A stretch of DNA of 64,000 bases, taken from the NCBI GenBank assembly GCA_000333855.2, contig CM007346.1, forward strand, positions 253,046 through 317,045, read 5' to 3'. This DNA comes from Endotrypanum monterogeii (taxonomy: Eukaryota; Euglenozoa; Kinetoplastea; Trypanosomatida; Trypanosomatidae). Below, one piece after another: positions 1 to 9,163 of the stretch. Position 1 is the first letter of the stretch. Each line of letters starts with the position of its first letter. The position numbers were made by a program, and so were the translations under genes. Under the pieces are notes generated by a model that saw nothing but the letters and a program-made list of their open reading frames with translations, made no database searches and was not told the origin of the DNA.

Positions 1-305
1 TCGTTGTGGAAGAAGGCGAGGAGGCCCTTCGCGATCGCCTGACGAGCGGCGTATGCCTGAGACACCTGACCACCACCGTGTGCCGTCACATCGATGCGCA
101 GGCGCGAGTAGTACTTGGAGCCTACCACGTTGATGGCCTCCATGATCTTCGCTCGCAGCGTATCGGGCAGGATCTGCTGCAGCGGCACACCGTTCACCTT
201 GATGCTGCACTGGGCAGCCTTGGTGACCGTGGCCACGGCAATCGCCGTCTTCTTCTTGCCGAAGGTCTGCACCTGCTTCAGCGAGTAGTTCTTGTCAGCG
301 GGCAT
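1..305 (-). CDS. RPS16: 40S ribosomal protein S16 (uS9), 3' end cut by window edge
   Basis: This is the N-terminal two thirds of cytosolic small-subunit protein uS9, which sits in the 40S head near the P-site tRNA. Reading leftward from the ATG at 303-305, the protein begins MPADKNYSLKQVQTFGKKKT, the usual eukaryotic S16 start, with the basic GKKKTAIAVA strand. It continues through a VNGVPLQQI segment and a DVTAHGGGQVSQAYAARQAI segment, both conserved in uS9. About 101 residues are visible; the C-terminal tail that reaches the decoding site lies outside the window. A pyrimidine tract and AG lie about 35-40 nt upstream, which fits trans-splicing just before this ATG. The family assignment is secure from the sequence. 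In Leishmania this gene is often duplicated in tandem, but a second copy cannot be seen here. Confidence 0.95.
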   Translation of the reverse strand, partial: MPADKNYSLKQVQTFGKKKTAIAVATVTKAAQCSIKVNGVPLQQILPDTLRAKIMEAINVVGSKYYSRLRIDVTAHGGGQVSQAYAARQAIAKGLLAFFHN

Positions 306-1559
306 GATGGCGTGGGTTTTTCTTGTCGAGCTGGGTGCGACTGCTATGTAGGTGCAGGGGGGGGGAAACGGAGTTGGGCAGGATGTTTCGGATTGTATGA
401 GCGGTGTTCGCATGTTGTCGAGTGCACATAGGAACCAACAGGCCGCGTTGTGAAGACAACGAATCACCGAAAAGGGAAAGCGGAAGAGACATACAACATA
501 ATCATCATCATCACCGAGAAGATATCAAATAAAAAGGAGAAAGAGAAACGGGCAGAGTTGAGGTTAGAGACGAGAGAAGTCTGCGACGGTGAGATGTAAC
601 CTATGCGGTCAGTATCTCGGATGACCGTAACATAGGGTCTTACCCGACAGTGAGGGGAAACTAAGAGGGAACAAGAGGACCTGTTCTGAGGCAGTGACAT
701 CCTTTGCATGACCAGCCCCCCCCCCGTCATGCATTTAGAAAGACTTTGGTCTCAAACTCAGAAAGTAGACGATAGAGGTGCAGGGAGAAAAAAAAAAAAG
801 CGACGCTGAGAGGTGTGACGTCGAACGCACAGAATCAGATATACATGAGCATAAAAGCTGGGACGGAAACCTTCGATGACACTACTTTTGATTTCTGTTC
901 GCCGTATAAAGACTTCGGCACGGTTGGCCACGGCAACATCACCTATTGCAGCGGTAGCCTCTCGTCTCTGTACTCCAGTGCGCACCTCCTCCTCTCATAT
1001 GGATATAGAACATTTGATGGGCGTACGAATACAAAGTTAAAGCGTTCCAGATATCGGTATCGGAGAGAGCGCCTCACACAGCGTGCGCAAAGCATACGCT
1101 GGTGCGCCAGGAAGTACCACTCCGTCAAACATCCACACCAGAGCGCCACCGCCCCTGCACCCAAACAACACCTCGTGGGGCAGTGCAGGCGCAGAGTCTC
1201 ATAGAAGTGGCAGCGCACAGGTCCGTTGAGTCTATCTCACGACGAGGGATAAGGGAAAGCAGGGAGACGAGTAGAGAGGAAGCAAGAGGGCTCCCCTTCA
1301 AGGGGCACGCACTCACAGCTCGTCGCTTGCGCCTTCGACACCGTACACTGTCAGAGAGGAGGGTTGTCAGTTGAAAAAAAAATAGATGGAGGGGGGGGGG
1401 GGCTGGGTGGATTCGGGGCATTTTCTCCGCGTGTTCTTGTCTGCAACCAATTGTCCCTCCTCCGTACCATGACGGTAAAACGAGAAAAAAAAAATCTGCC
1501 TCCGCTCCACCGTTTTCTCGTACTCTGCCCGACACCTCCATCACACCCTTTTTGCCTCT
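306..1559. other. Intergenic spacer between uS9 and the Hsp70-like gene
   Basis: No convincing gene is seen in these 1.25 kb. The spacer should hold the 3' UTR of the Hsp70-like gene and the short 5' UTR of uS9. It contains A runs, a G run near 1390-1402 and pyrimidine-rich stretches. Open frames on both strands are short, low-complexity and unlike the flanking codon use. Confidence 0.6.
341..345 (-). promoter_or_regulatory. Candidate spliced-leader acceptor for uS9
   Basis: On the minus strand a C-rich tract ends in ...ctacatagcag, giving two closely spaced AG dinucleotides (344-345 and 341-342) 36-39 nt upstream of the uS9 ATG. This has the polypyrimidine-AG form of trypanosomatid trans-splice acceptors. 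It is inferred from pattern only. Confidence 0.4.
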
Positions 1560-4409
1560 TCAACGGAACAATCGAGCCGACATCTCTTTCTGCCGCCCCT
1601 GGGACACCTGTCCCTCCTCCTTCGCCTCCTCCACAATCTGCTGCTCCGCGGCGTTCATGCACACCTGAAGCTCTACCATGTCCACGGACCCCTCGGTGAT
1701 GGTCATGGTCTGCAGGTCAAAGGCTAGGTCTCTCTTAGCAACGTGTTCAGCGGACGGCGGGTCGTCGACGGGATAGTGTGTTTGCAGGGCTGTCTTCATC
1801 TCGGCCATCGTCATGGACCGCAGCAGATCTTTTATCGGCATGGGCTCACCTATCACCTCACCGGCGTCTACAGCAGCCTTCACCTCTGTCCATGAGCCTT
1901 GTTCGCCCGGTGGCGCAGGCGGCTCATGCCACGCTCGTTCTTCGACTTGCGCCTGCAGAAACGAATTGCGAGCAGACTCGGCCACAACAATGTCCGCATT
2001 CACCAACGCAGGATGTCCTGCCTCGACAAGCTCCTGGGCGGCGATGGCAGATGCCGGCAAGGGAGCGCGGCGGCGCAGAATCTTGGGGCCTGTCGCTGTG
2101 GTAGGCAGTGCACCACCCGCTCGTACCCCGGACTCAGTCGCAGCCGACAGCTTCTCCGCAGTGCTCGACAGGGCGGTTTCTGTGCCGTTGCCGTTGCCGT
2201 TGTCGTTGTCGATGGTGTCACCACCGCCGGCCTCGGTGGCAATCCCCGAAACGCTGCGCAGCGTACGCGCCAGAGTCTTGGAGAAGTCAATGGTGCCCGA
2301 CTTCGTCAGGCCCGCCTCGTTGTCTGTCGCCAGTCCATCCAGCTCGTCCAGCGCTGTCTGTAGCTCTTTCACAACACGTAGCAGCTCCTCCTCATGGTCA
2401 TGGAAATTGTGCACCATGTACTGCCAAAACTTCAGCTGCTCACTGAGCTGCATGATCCGTTTCTCTTGCATACCCTGCTTGCGGTTGGAATCCGCTGTTA
2501 CCCGGCGCATGACGAAGTTCGCTTCGCTCTCAGCCCGTTCGAGGAGCAGCCGACGTGCGCAGGTGGCCTCGAACTGCACTAGCTCCTTCGCGTAGTTGGC
2601 AATCTCTTCATCAGAGAGACCCTTTGCTCGACCTCGCCATCGTGTACCAATGGCATTGGGATTGCCACTGGTGGTGATTTGCTTGAGCTTCCTCCACAGC
2701 CGGCGAATAATGCCACCACTCTCGCGCAGCGACTGCACGGTGCCACTGACAAAGCGAGTGTTGGCAGTTAGATCTGGAAAGCTACCCTGAAGCATCCCAC
2801 CGCGGATACCAGCGCCGAGTGCAACGGCGTAATCGGCCGGGCACGTGTCCTCCTGCACTACCTTCTTTCCAAAGTATTCCTCAAGCATATGGCGGATGGG
2901 TGGGTCCCGAGTCATCGCGCCGACTAGTAAGATATTGTCAATGTCCGCAGCGGTGTAGCCAGCGTGTTCAAAGAGTTTCTCGATGCACTGTAGACAACGA
3001 ATCCGCAACGGGCGAGTGAGGGTGACGTACTCCTCATGTGTGAGGGTCGCCTCCAGCGGCACAATGTCGCGCAGCTTTTCGGAAAAGTGGAAGGCGCGAT
3101 TATATCCGTAGTAAGTCTCGGTAGAATGGGTGAAGTGGATCTTAGCTTTTTCTGCCTCCAGGGTCAAGTTGCGGAAGGCGGCGACCCCCTGTCCAACGTT
3201 CCCTCCTTCCTCCTCGATGGGCACATGCCATTTTGCCTCGAACTGCTTCGCGAACTGCTGAGAGAGAACCGTGTCCCAGTCATTGCCGCCCAGCATTGGG
3301 TCACCGTGGGTGGCTACAAGGTTGAACTTTTGCCGGTAGCGGTCGTGCTCCATAATGGCACAGTCCAATGTACCGCCGCCAAGGTCAAACACGAGAGAGC
3401 GCACGTAGCGCTTATTCATGTAGGCGTCTACTTCTGATCCAGAGGATGCAGCTGCAGCAGCCGCGATCTCGGGGGTTTCGCCGCTGTTGGTGATGTGCAC
3501 TGCGGAGGCTATGGGGGAAGAAGTAGACTCAGGTGAGCGGGCCGCTACGTGCCGCTGTCTCTCCCTCTCCTCACGCGTAATTTTCTCTAAAACGGTGTAG
3601 GTCAGACATGCGGCCGATGGCTCGTCAATGATTTCGAGTACGTCAAAGCCGGCGCAGAGCGCCGCATCCTCGGTGGCGACCTTCTGCTGTGGCGTGAAGT
3701 AGGCTGGAACACTCACAACAGCCTGATGCACATCTTCGCCCAAGAACTTTTCTGCCTCGTTTTTCAGGTAGCGCAAAAACATGGCAATGATATGCACGAT
3801 GGTGTACGTACGACCCATGATCTCCACCGCCACCTCACTCTTCTCGTTCACGGTCAAAATATTCGTCTTTGAGAGGTCCGACTGCACACGACTGAGTTCT
3901 CCGAAGCCGCGGCCGATAAGTCTCTTACCGCTGCAGAGCGTCGCACTAGCGCTAGTGCGCGCACACGCGCGTGCCTCCTCACCAAACATACGGATTTGAT
4001 GGTTCTTGTCGAATGTGATAGCCGTCGGGTAGACCCATGACCCCGACGGCGACGGAATAATTTTTGGCCGCTTCGTTACCACGTCGATGTAACAAATGCA
4101 GCTGTTTGTGGTACCCAGGTCGATACCGATCATTCGCCCATTCTTCCGTTCACCTATGGTCTCTTCTTTGACGACACAGTAGAGACTGCGCGTGTCTTCA
4201 TCGAGCTTCCGGCGCCTCGCCGCCTCCATCTTGATGGCATTCTGGTAACTCACAGTTTTCCCCGGCGTCTTTGGTAAACCAGGGGACGACCCGACCGCAC
4301 TACTGACCCCGGGGACCCCCATCCCTGGTGGCAGGTTCGGCATGCCACTCATGCTTGGGTTCCCCATTTGCAGCAACGCGGTGCTGCAACGAAAGGCGCG
4401 ACGGTGCAT
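1560..4409 (-). CDS. Divergent Hsp70-family protein lacking the beta substrate-binding domain
   Basis: A 949-aa protein from the first in-frame ATG (4407-4409). Upstream codons come from a (GT)n repeat and read only into a TTG. Residues 94-541 are an Hsp70 nucleotide-binding domain: phosphate loop IGIDLGTTNSC at 94, SVPAYFTPQQK about 233, the IIDEPSAACLTY block about 261, and the second phosphate loop VFDLGGGTLDCAIM about 340. An Ala/Ser-rich insert of about 55 residues sits between these blocks. After the end of the ATPase domain (GGMLQGS) only 54 residues precede GLSDEEI, the start of the helical lid. Canonical Hsp70 has a roughly 115-residue beta-sandwich there, and the DVLLLDV-type linker is also missing. 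A long helical and low-complexity tail follows, about 320 residues. The N-terminus (MHRRAFRCSTALLQM) could be a mitochondrial presequence. ATP binding is likely; client binding by the usual route is not. Confidence 0.9.
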   Translation of the reverse strand: MHRRAFRCSTALLQMGNPSMSGMPNLPPGMGVPGVSSAVGSSPGLPKTPGKTVSYQNAIKMEAARRRKLDEDTRSLYCVVKEETIGERKNGRMIGIDLGTTNSCICYIDVVTKRPKIIPSPSGSWVYPTAITFDKNHQIRMFGEEARACARTSASATLCSGKRLIGRGFGELSRVQSDLSKTNILTVNEKSEVAVEIMGRTYTIVHIIAMFLRYLKNEAEKFLGEDVHQAVVSVPAYFTPQQKVATEDAALCAGFDVLEIIDEPSAACLTYTVLEKITREERERQRHVAARSPESTSSPIASAVHITNSGETPEIAAAAAASSGSEVDAYMNKRYVRSLVFDLGGGTLDCAIMEHDRYRQKFNLVATHGDPMLGGNDWDTVLSQQFAKQFEAKWHVPIEEEGGNVGQGVAAFRNLTLEAEKAKIHFTHSTETYYGYNRAFHFSEKLRDIVPLEATLTHEEYVTLTRPLRIRCLQCIEKLFEHAGYTAADIDNILLVGAMTRDPPIRHMLEEYFGKKVVQEDTCPADYAVALGAGIRGGMLQGSFPDLTANTRFVSGTVQSLRESGGIIRRLWRKLKQITTSGNPNAIGTRWRGRAKGLSDEEIANYAKELVQFEATCARRLLLERAESEANFVMRRVTADSNRKQGMQEKRIMQLSEQLKFWQYMVHNFHDHEEELLRVVKELQTALDELDGLATDNEAGLTKSGTIDFSKTLARTLRSVSGIATEAGGGDTIDNDNGNGNGTETALSSTAEKLSAATESGVRAGGALPTTATGPKILRRRAPLPASAIAAQELVEAGHPALVNADIVVAESARNSFLQAQVEERAWHEPPAPPGEQGSWTEVKAAVDAGEVIGEPMPIKDLLRSMTMAEMKTALQTHYPVDDPPSAEHVAKRDLAFDLQTMTITEGSVDMVELQVCMNAAEQQIVEEAKEEGQVSQGRQKEMSARLFR

Positions 4410-5756
4410 TATGCCGCGGTGTGTGTGTGTGTGTGTTGGTTCCTTCTTCTTCACTTTCTCGTCAATCTTTTCCTGGCGTTTGTTTGTCAAGCTTGCTCAT
4501 CTATGCACCTACAATAGCGCACCATAGACACCGACACACAGACATATATATGTATATAGGATAGAGATTTAAAGAGCACGTGCGACGTGTGTGCTTGTGT
4601 GTTTGCATGTGTGTAAAAAACGATAATAGTGATCACATGCAAATGTTGAGGTACTGAGTGCACGACTCTGGGAGCGCAAAGGTGCGGGGAGGGAGGGGGG
4701 AGCAAAGAAACAAAGAAGGCGAAAACAGACCAGATAACTCAAGCGAAACACCTACACCAGACGTCAACACTATGATGAGACACCGAAGGAAAATGAAAAG
4801 GGAATACCTCCCCTTCTCGGGATACAAGTGTGTGTGTGTGTGTGTGTGTGTATCGGTGAGCCACGTGTGACGGATTTCTTATCAACAGTGTGTGTAGTGA
4901 AGCGGAAATACAAGCCAGCGAGAAAACGTGGATAAAGAATGAAGCGTAGCTGCGTGGGCATTACGAGAGGCAATAATTTTCTCTGTAGAAGGGAGCGGAG
5001 GGCTCGGGGACGGGGAAGGCGTTGTAAACAAACAAACCAAAAAAAAATAACAATAGACAACGAGCAGTGCAAACCAAAGACGGCTAGAGAACTCCCCTAC
5101 CCTGAGGGCTATGTGGAGCCCAGACTCGTCCAACTCCATTTCTTCTAAATTTACCCGCCCTTCCTCACCGAGACACCATGCGGTCAGGCCTTTAGAGAGT
5201 ATGAAAGGCGCATAGATACCGCGGCAGCGCTCCCGCCCTCTCTACCTCTGCGCAACAATTCTGCTTTCATCCTAACCTGCAGACACAACAACAAAGAATA
5301 AACCTTTCGACGTCTCCCTTACCGCTCCATGCATCTCAATAAAACACATGACCCAGTTGCAATCGTTTGCATCTGTAGTCCAGCAGCGTGTACACCACCA
5401 CGCCCAATCGCCTCCCCCCCCCCCCTCCCAAGTACGTCGCTCCCGAAGCCCATCGATCCTACTGGTGTATGTGTGTGTCCAGCATCACATCCATACTTAA
5501 GGTCAAATGCACTTGGTTCATGACGCTGTCACTGAACCTCCCCCCCCCCACTCAGGGAGACGCGAGAGCATCGCGGTGAGCCGCAGAGTGTCCAGGGACA
5601 ACCTCAACGCACACGCACTTGGACGCATCTAAGCAGTACCGGCTGTCTGTGGATGAGCTCTCCACCGAATGGCGGCATTTTTTTTTAATTTTGCGACGAT
5701 CCAAATGTAGGTCCTCCCCCGCCCCCTCCCTCCCCCCTCGCTCAAGGCCCTCCACC
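4410..5756. other. Intergenic spacer with (GT)n repeats
   Basis: About 1.35 kb with no supported gene. It contains (GT)n at 4420-4437, just upstream of the Hsp70-like ATG, a second (GT)n at 4829-4851, C runs near 5407-5420 and 5540-5550, and A or T runs. It should hold the 3' UTR of the OGFr-domain gene and the splice signals of the Hsp70-like gene. Confidence 0.6.
4829..4851. repeat. (TG)n microsatellite
   Basis: A near-perfect run of TG dinucleotides is visible directly, in a non-coding spacer. Confidence 0.95.
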
Positions 5757-6980
5757 CTAATCCGAATCACTGTGAGTGAGTCTATAAAGTCGCGTCTTTA
5801 ATCGTGTCTTGTGACTCGAGTCCACGTGGGGGTGATGAATGATCATTGACAGCAGGGTGGACTCAACCAATGGAAGAAGACAAAGAAGACGGCTACAAGA
5901 CATCTCCTCCAAGAGAAACTCCACCAGACGAACCGCCAGACGCAGAAATCCGATGTCAAGAAGACAGCGGAGTACACGGGGCAGGCCAGACTCGTAAAAG
6001 TTGAAGGTGTGATACATGGGAGGGCACGGTGGGAGGACAGCTGGAGCCTGATGGCCGTCGCTTAACTTTAAGCCACTGCTGCAACTATCGTCGCATCGAT
6101 CGGCATTCGTGGTCTCTGTTGCAAACTGGGAACCTGCAGACACCATCCCGGAAGTCCGGTAGAGCTCAAGCTGGGTGTAACGCTCCTTCCAGGCACGATG
6201 GCGGTCAAGCACCCCACGTTCTTCCTCGTGCACACGCCACCCAAAAAATCGAAGGAAGACCACGTAGCTGTAGTAGACACGATCCATCAGCCCTGGCTCT
6301 CGGACGACGACAAGATCGCTCTCCAACAGTGGCTGACGGAGGAGCACCTCGTACAGCTTGGAAGCGGACCAGGCACCTTCGGCAGACGATGATGCCTCCG
6401 CATCGGTGTCTAGAGCATCACGCCCCTCTTGGGGGCGGTATTGGTCTTTGCTAGGAGTGCTGGTGTTGCTGACTTCTCCAGGGAACGCAGCATCGGAAGT
6501 GCCCACGGCCCCTGCGCCACACCAGCGACAACAAGGGAAAAGCAGCGGCAGAAGAAGGTGCCAGTGAAGGCGTAAAAATTCTAGCCCGTCAGACGACGCC
6601 AATCGCACCGCGTAGCTCTCGTCCGCCACCTCGCCAACATTCTTCACAGCTGCAGGTGGGAGAAGTGTCTGATGAAGGCTCACAACCGAAAGCGACGCTC
6701 CATGATACACCCGTGAAGAGCTTTCAGAGGGCACCCCAACGGCTGTCGAGTATGGTAAGGGGGAGGAGGCCTTGTCGCCACTGCGAGCATCAGTACTCGG
6801 AGCAACATCCTCAAAGACGGGATCCATGAGTTGGGTGAGACTCCACATGCCACAGTAGAAACGAATGCTGGGGTGAAGCGTGACGACGCTACCTTCGTGC
6901 TGCTTGCACTGATTGTTGTCACACGTTTCGCCATCAACAAGTGCAGACTTGCAGTGGTGTTTTTGTGCGGGTGCCTCCAT
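5757..6980 (-). CDS. OGFr (opioid growth factor receptor) conserved-domain protein
   Basis: A 407-aa protein starting at an ATG. The blocks resemble the conserved N-terminal region of the OGFr family in order. SIRFYCGMWSLTQLMDPVFE at about 38-57 is like the family start (FYxN...PD..FIEDI). LEFLRLHWHLLLPLLFP at about 133-149 is like LE..H.YIQWLFPL. Next come VYYSYVVFLRFFGWRV and EEERGVLDRHRAWKERYTQL, then a block ending DIGFLRLAVRLVEFLLEEM, like LGELGF..Y...LV.FLLEE. Between them lie Ser/Ala-rich inserts of 40-60 residues. No signal peptide or membrane segment is evident. The domain is widespread in eukaryotes and bacteria with no established biochemical activity, so the name should not be read as opioid binding. 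Recognition is by eye from motif order; a profile search against the OGFr_N family would settle it. Confidence 0.65.
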   Translation of the reverse strand: MEAPAQKHHCKSALVDGETCDNNQCKQHEGSVVTLHPSIRFYCGMWSLTQLMDPVFEDVAPSTDARSGDKASSPLPYSTAVGVPSESSSRVYHGASLSVVSLHQTLLPPAAVKNVGEVADESYAVRLASSDGLEFLRLHWHLLLPLLFPCCRWCGAGAVGTSDAAFPGEVSNTSTPSKDQYRPQEGRDALDTDAEASSSAEGAWSASKLYEVLLRQPLLESDLVVVREPGLMDRVYYSYVVFLRFFGWRVHEEERGVLDRHRAWKERYTQLELYRTSGMVSAGSQFATETTNADRCDDSCSSGLKLSDGHQAPAVLPPCPPMYHTFNFYESGLPRVLRCLLDIGFLRLAVRLVEFLLEEMSCSRLLCLLPLVESTLLSMIIHHPHVDSSHKTRLKTRLYRLTHSDSD

Positions 6981-7617
6981 GATCTGATGTCTCTATAGTG
7001 TGATCAATACTTCCCTCCATCACAGGTTGTCCTTGATTGCGGCAATCCGCAGTGAGAAGAAACAAAATGAATGCATAATAAAATGTGACATGAGCGGGAA
7101 GGGCAGAAGAGGGATGAGTAAGACAAGAATGCCTGAGTACATCGCTGCATCAAAACCAGAAAATGGGCATCGAGGACAATCTTGCGAGCGAGAAAAAAAA
7201 AGTGTGTCTGCCTCGATATCCACCTATCATACAAAGGCTATGATGAGAGGAAAAGAAATAAGTACAGAATCCTCACTGCGGGGGCAAGACAGCACTATTT
7301 GTCGATTCGCAGACAACACTCGAGCACACACCCACGTCGAGAAGCATCGCACCAAACGCATCTCTTGTGCTAGAGATATCTGGCCATACCGAGCGTGTCC
7401 CAGAGTTATGTATATCTGAGTTAAATTTCCCACACCGTATACCCCACACGCAGCTGAAGATACGCCTGGTCTTTGTGTATGCAGAATGTGAGAGGTGAGA
7501 CAGGGGGGGGGGCGTAACGTGAATGGTCTGTGGAAGAACTTCGATGAAGACCGCAGAGCGAGGGCAACCCATATGACCATCCAAGTACGTTGGAGATGGC
7601 GCCCCCTTGCCTTCCTA
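6981..7617. other. Intergenic spacer
   Basis: About 640 bp without a supported gene. It is A- and purine-rich on the plus strand, with an A run near 7193-7201 and a G run near 7503-7511. It likely holds the 3' UTR of the glutaredoxin-like gene and the acceptor of the OGFr-domain gene. Confidence 0.55.
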
Positions 7618-8133
7618 TCAGTCTTCCTGGCGCCGGTGTGGATGCAACTGAGGCAGCTGCACTACTGGCCGCGCCACAGGGGACCCACGGTAGCGGCCCC
7701 GGAAGAGCTCGGTATCATTATAGGGAGAGGGAAGGGTACTGAGTGGTTGCGGTGCACACTCCACCGCAGCCCCCGTCTTCCACTGGAAGCCGAACTGCAC
7801 AATGTCTTTGAGGAGGCGACGCTCTTCATAGCTGCGCACATCCTCTATGGTCCCAACAAGTTTTTGGTTCACGAAGAGAAGCGGGAGATCGGGTGTCCCA
7901 GCTTTGATGATGAGCTGATCGCGCAACGACTTCGCATGGAGGTGGTGGTCGAGCTCCACCACTTTCAGACGAGTCGCATACCAGGAAACATAGTGGCGCA
8001 TGTGACCCGTGTCGATGGCCTGGGAGCCAACTGTGAATACAATTGCCCAGTAGCGCTTCAAGTACTCATCAAGGTTACTCGACAGGAAGGAACGAAAGCG
8101 TCCGTCGGCGCGGCGGAGGCCGCGTGGGCTCAT
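7618..8133 (-). CDS. Glutaredoxin-fold protein without active-site cysteine
   Basis: A 171-aa protein from the ATG at 8131-8133. Residues about 28-120 look like a glutaredoxin/thioredoxin-like fold. A strand IVFTVGSQAID sits where glutaredoxins carry the CxxC/CxxS loop. A helix and a strand LKVVELDHH follow, then the TPDLPLLFVNQKLVG segment, like the cis-Pro and GG region (VPxVFInGxxIGG), then EDVRSYEERRLLKDIVQFG. No cysteine is present in the active-site loop, so redox chemistry by the usual mechanism is not expected. The last 45 residues are Pro/Arg-rich and probably disordered. SH3BGR-like proteins share this cysteine-less fold and are an alternative. The fold is inferred by eye; the gene itself is supported by codon character and position in the minus-strand array. 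Confidence 0.7.
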   Translation of the reverse strand: MSPRGLRRADGRFRSFLSSNLDEYLKRYWAIVFTVGSQAIDTGHMRHYVSWYATRLKVVELDHHLHAKSLRDQLIIKAGTPDLPLLFVNQKLVGTIEDVRSYEERRLLKDIVQFGFQWKTGAAVECAPQPLSTLPSPYNDTELFRGRYRGSPVARPVVQLPQLHPHRRQED

Positions 8134-9163
8134 CTCTGCCGCAGCGACTACGCAACGAGTAGCGATCGCACCTCGGCGGGATCTCGCAGAGGATCCTATT
8201 CTGCTCTAATAACCGCCCCGCACGATACACGGAGAGATCGCGCGACGCACACTCCTCCCCTTAGTGGTATGATCGAGGGTGGTTCTTTCGCTCTTCCCCT
8301 TTCGACTCTGCCTTCCTTTTTTTTCTCCTCCTTAGCGAGATTATGTACGCTGCAGTGGTGCTTGCTCGTACACCGGCCCTGGCGTCGATTCATAAGACAC
8401 ACACACATATACACACCGCAGGAGTGAGAGGTGGATCACGACCATAACAGCTCCAAGAAAAAGAGGAAGCAGAGGGGAAGTGATTTTGTGAAAATCAATC
8501 AGGTTGCAACGGGGGAGGATACTGTAGGAAGGTAGAGCACGCATGCGCATACAAAGATGGAATCTATATTGACATGGCCAGAGCGGCCTCTGGTGGTGAG
8601 ACCCTGGTAACAGGTGCGATGGAAAGAAGAAAGGGGGCTGCTGACGGGGATCTCGACGAGAAGATGACAAGGTTACAGAGAAGGAATGATGCCCAGCTGC
8701 CCCCGACACTGATGCACCGCACTTACCCGTGCCACACACACATCCTTTTTGACTTCACGCGCCACCCTCGTCGCGTGGACACTGGGCGAACGCGTTGAGA
8801 GATTCCCAAGTAGCGTTTTTACTGTTTCTTCCCCATCTCCGCCCTCTGCAATGGCACAGGCACAAAGGCGGATCTCTATATACGTGTGTGTCTTTCTCTC
8901 TCTCTCTCTTTTTTTTTCGGACTATACCCTTCCGTATAGTGTACAGTTGCTTCTGGAATGTCACAGCTACTTCGACAGCTACACGCGCACACCGACACAG
9001 AAGGAGCGGCAGTGGCAGAGAGACATTGATATACCTGTGCCCTCTGACCCGCTCTCAAGCACACACGCATTCGACGAGAGATGTTTTTTTTGTTTTTCGT
9101 TCCATCCTTTCGTGGTCTCGCTCCCTCTTTCCCTACCACATAACACAACAGCTCCACTTTTCT
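8134..9163. other. Intergenic spacer
   Basis: About 1.03 kb with no convincing coding frame. It contains a CT-rich run near 8895-8918 on the plus strand, T runs near 8318 and 9083, and short (CA)n near 8399-8410. It should contain the 3' UTR of the PIF1-like gene and the 5' region of the glutaredoxin-like gene. Confidence 0.55.

Noticed and set aside
1813..2595. 260-aa plus-strand Ser-rich frame
   Set aside because: It is the complement of the Hsp70-like tail; GC-rich genes give such mirror frames.
7495..8427. 310-aa plus-strand open frame
   Set aside because: It is antisense to the glutaredoxin-fold gene and runs beyond it into spacer; direction conflicts with the array.
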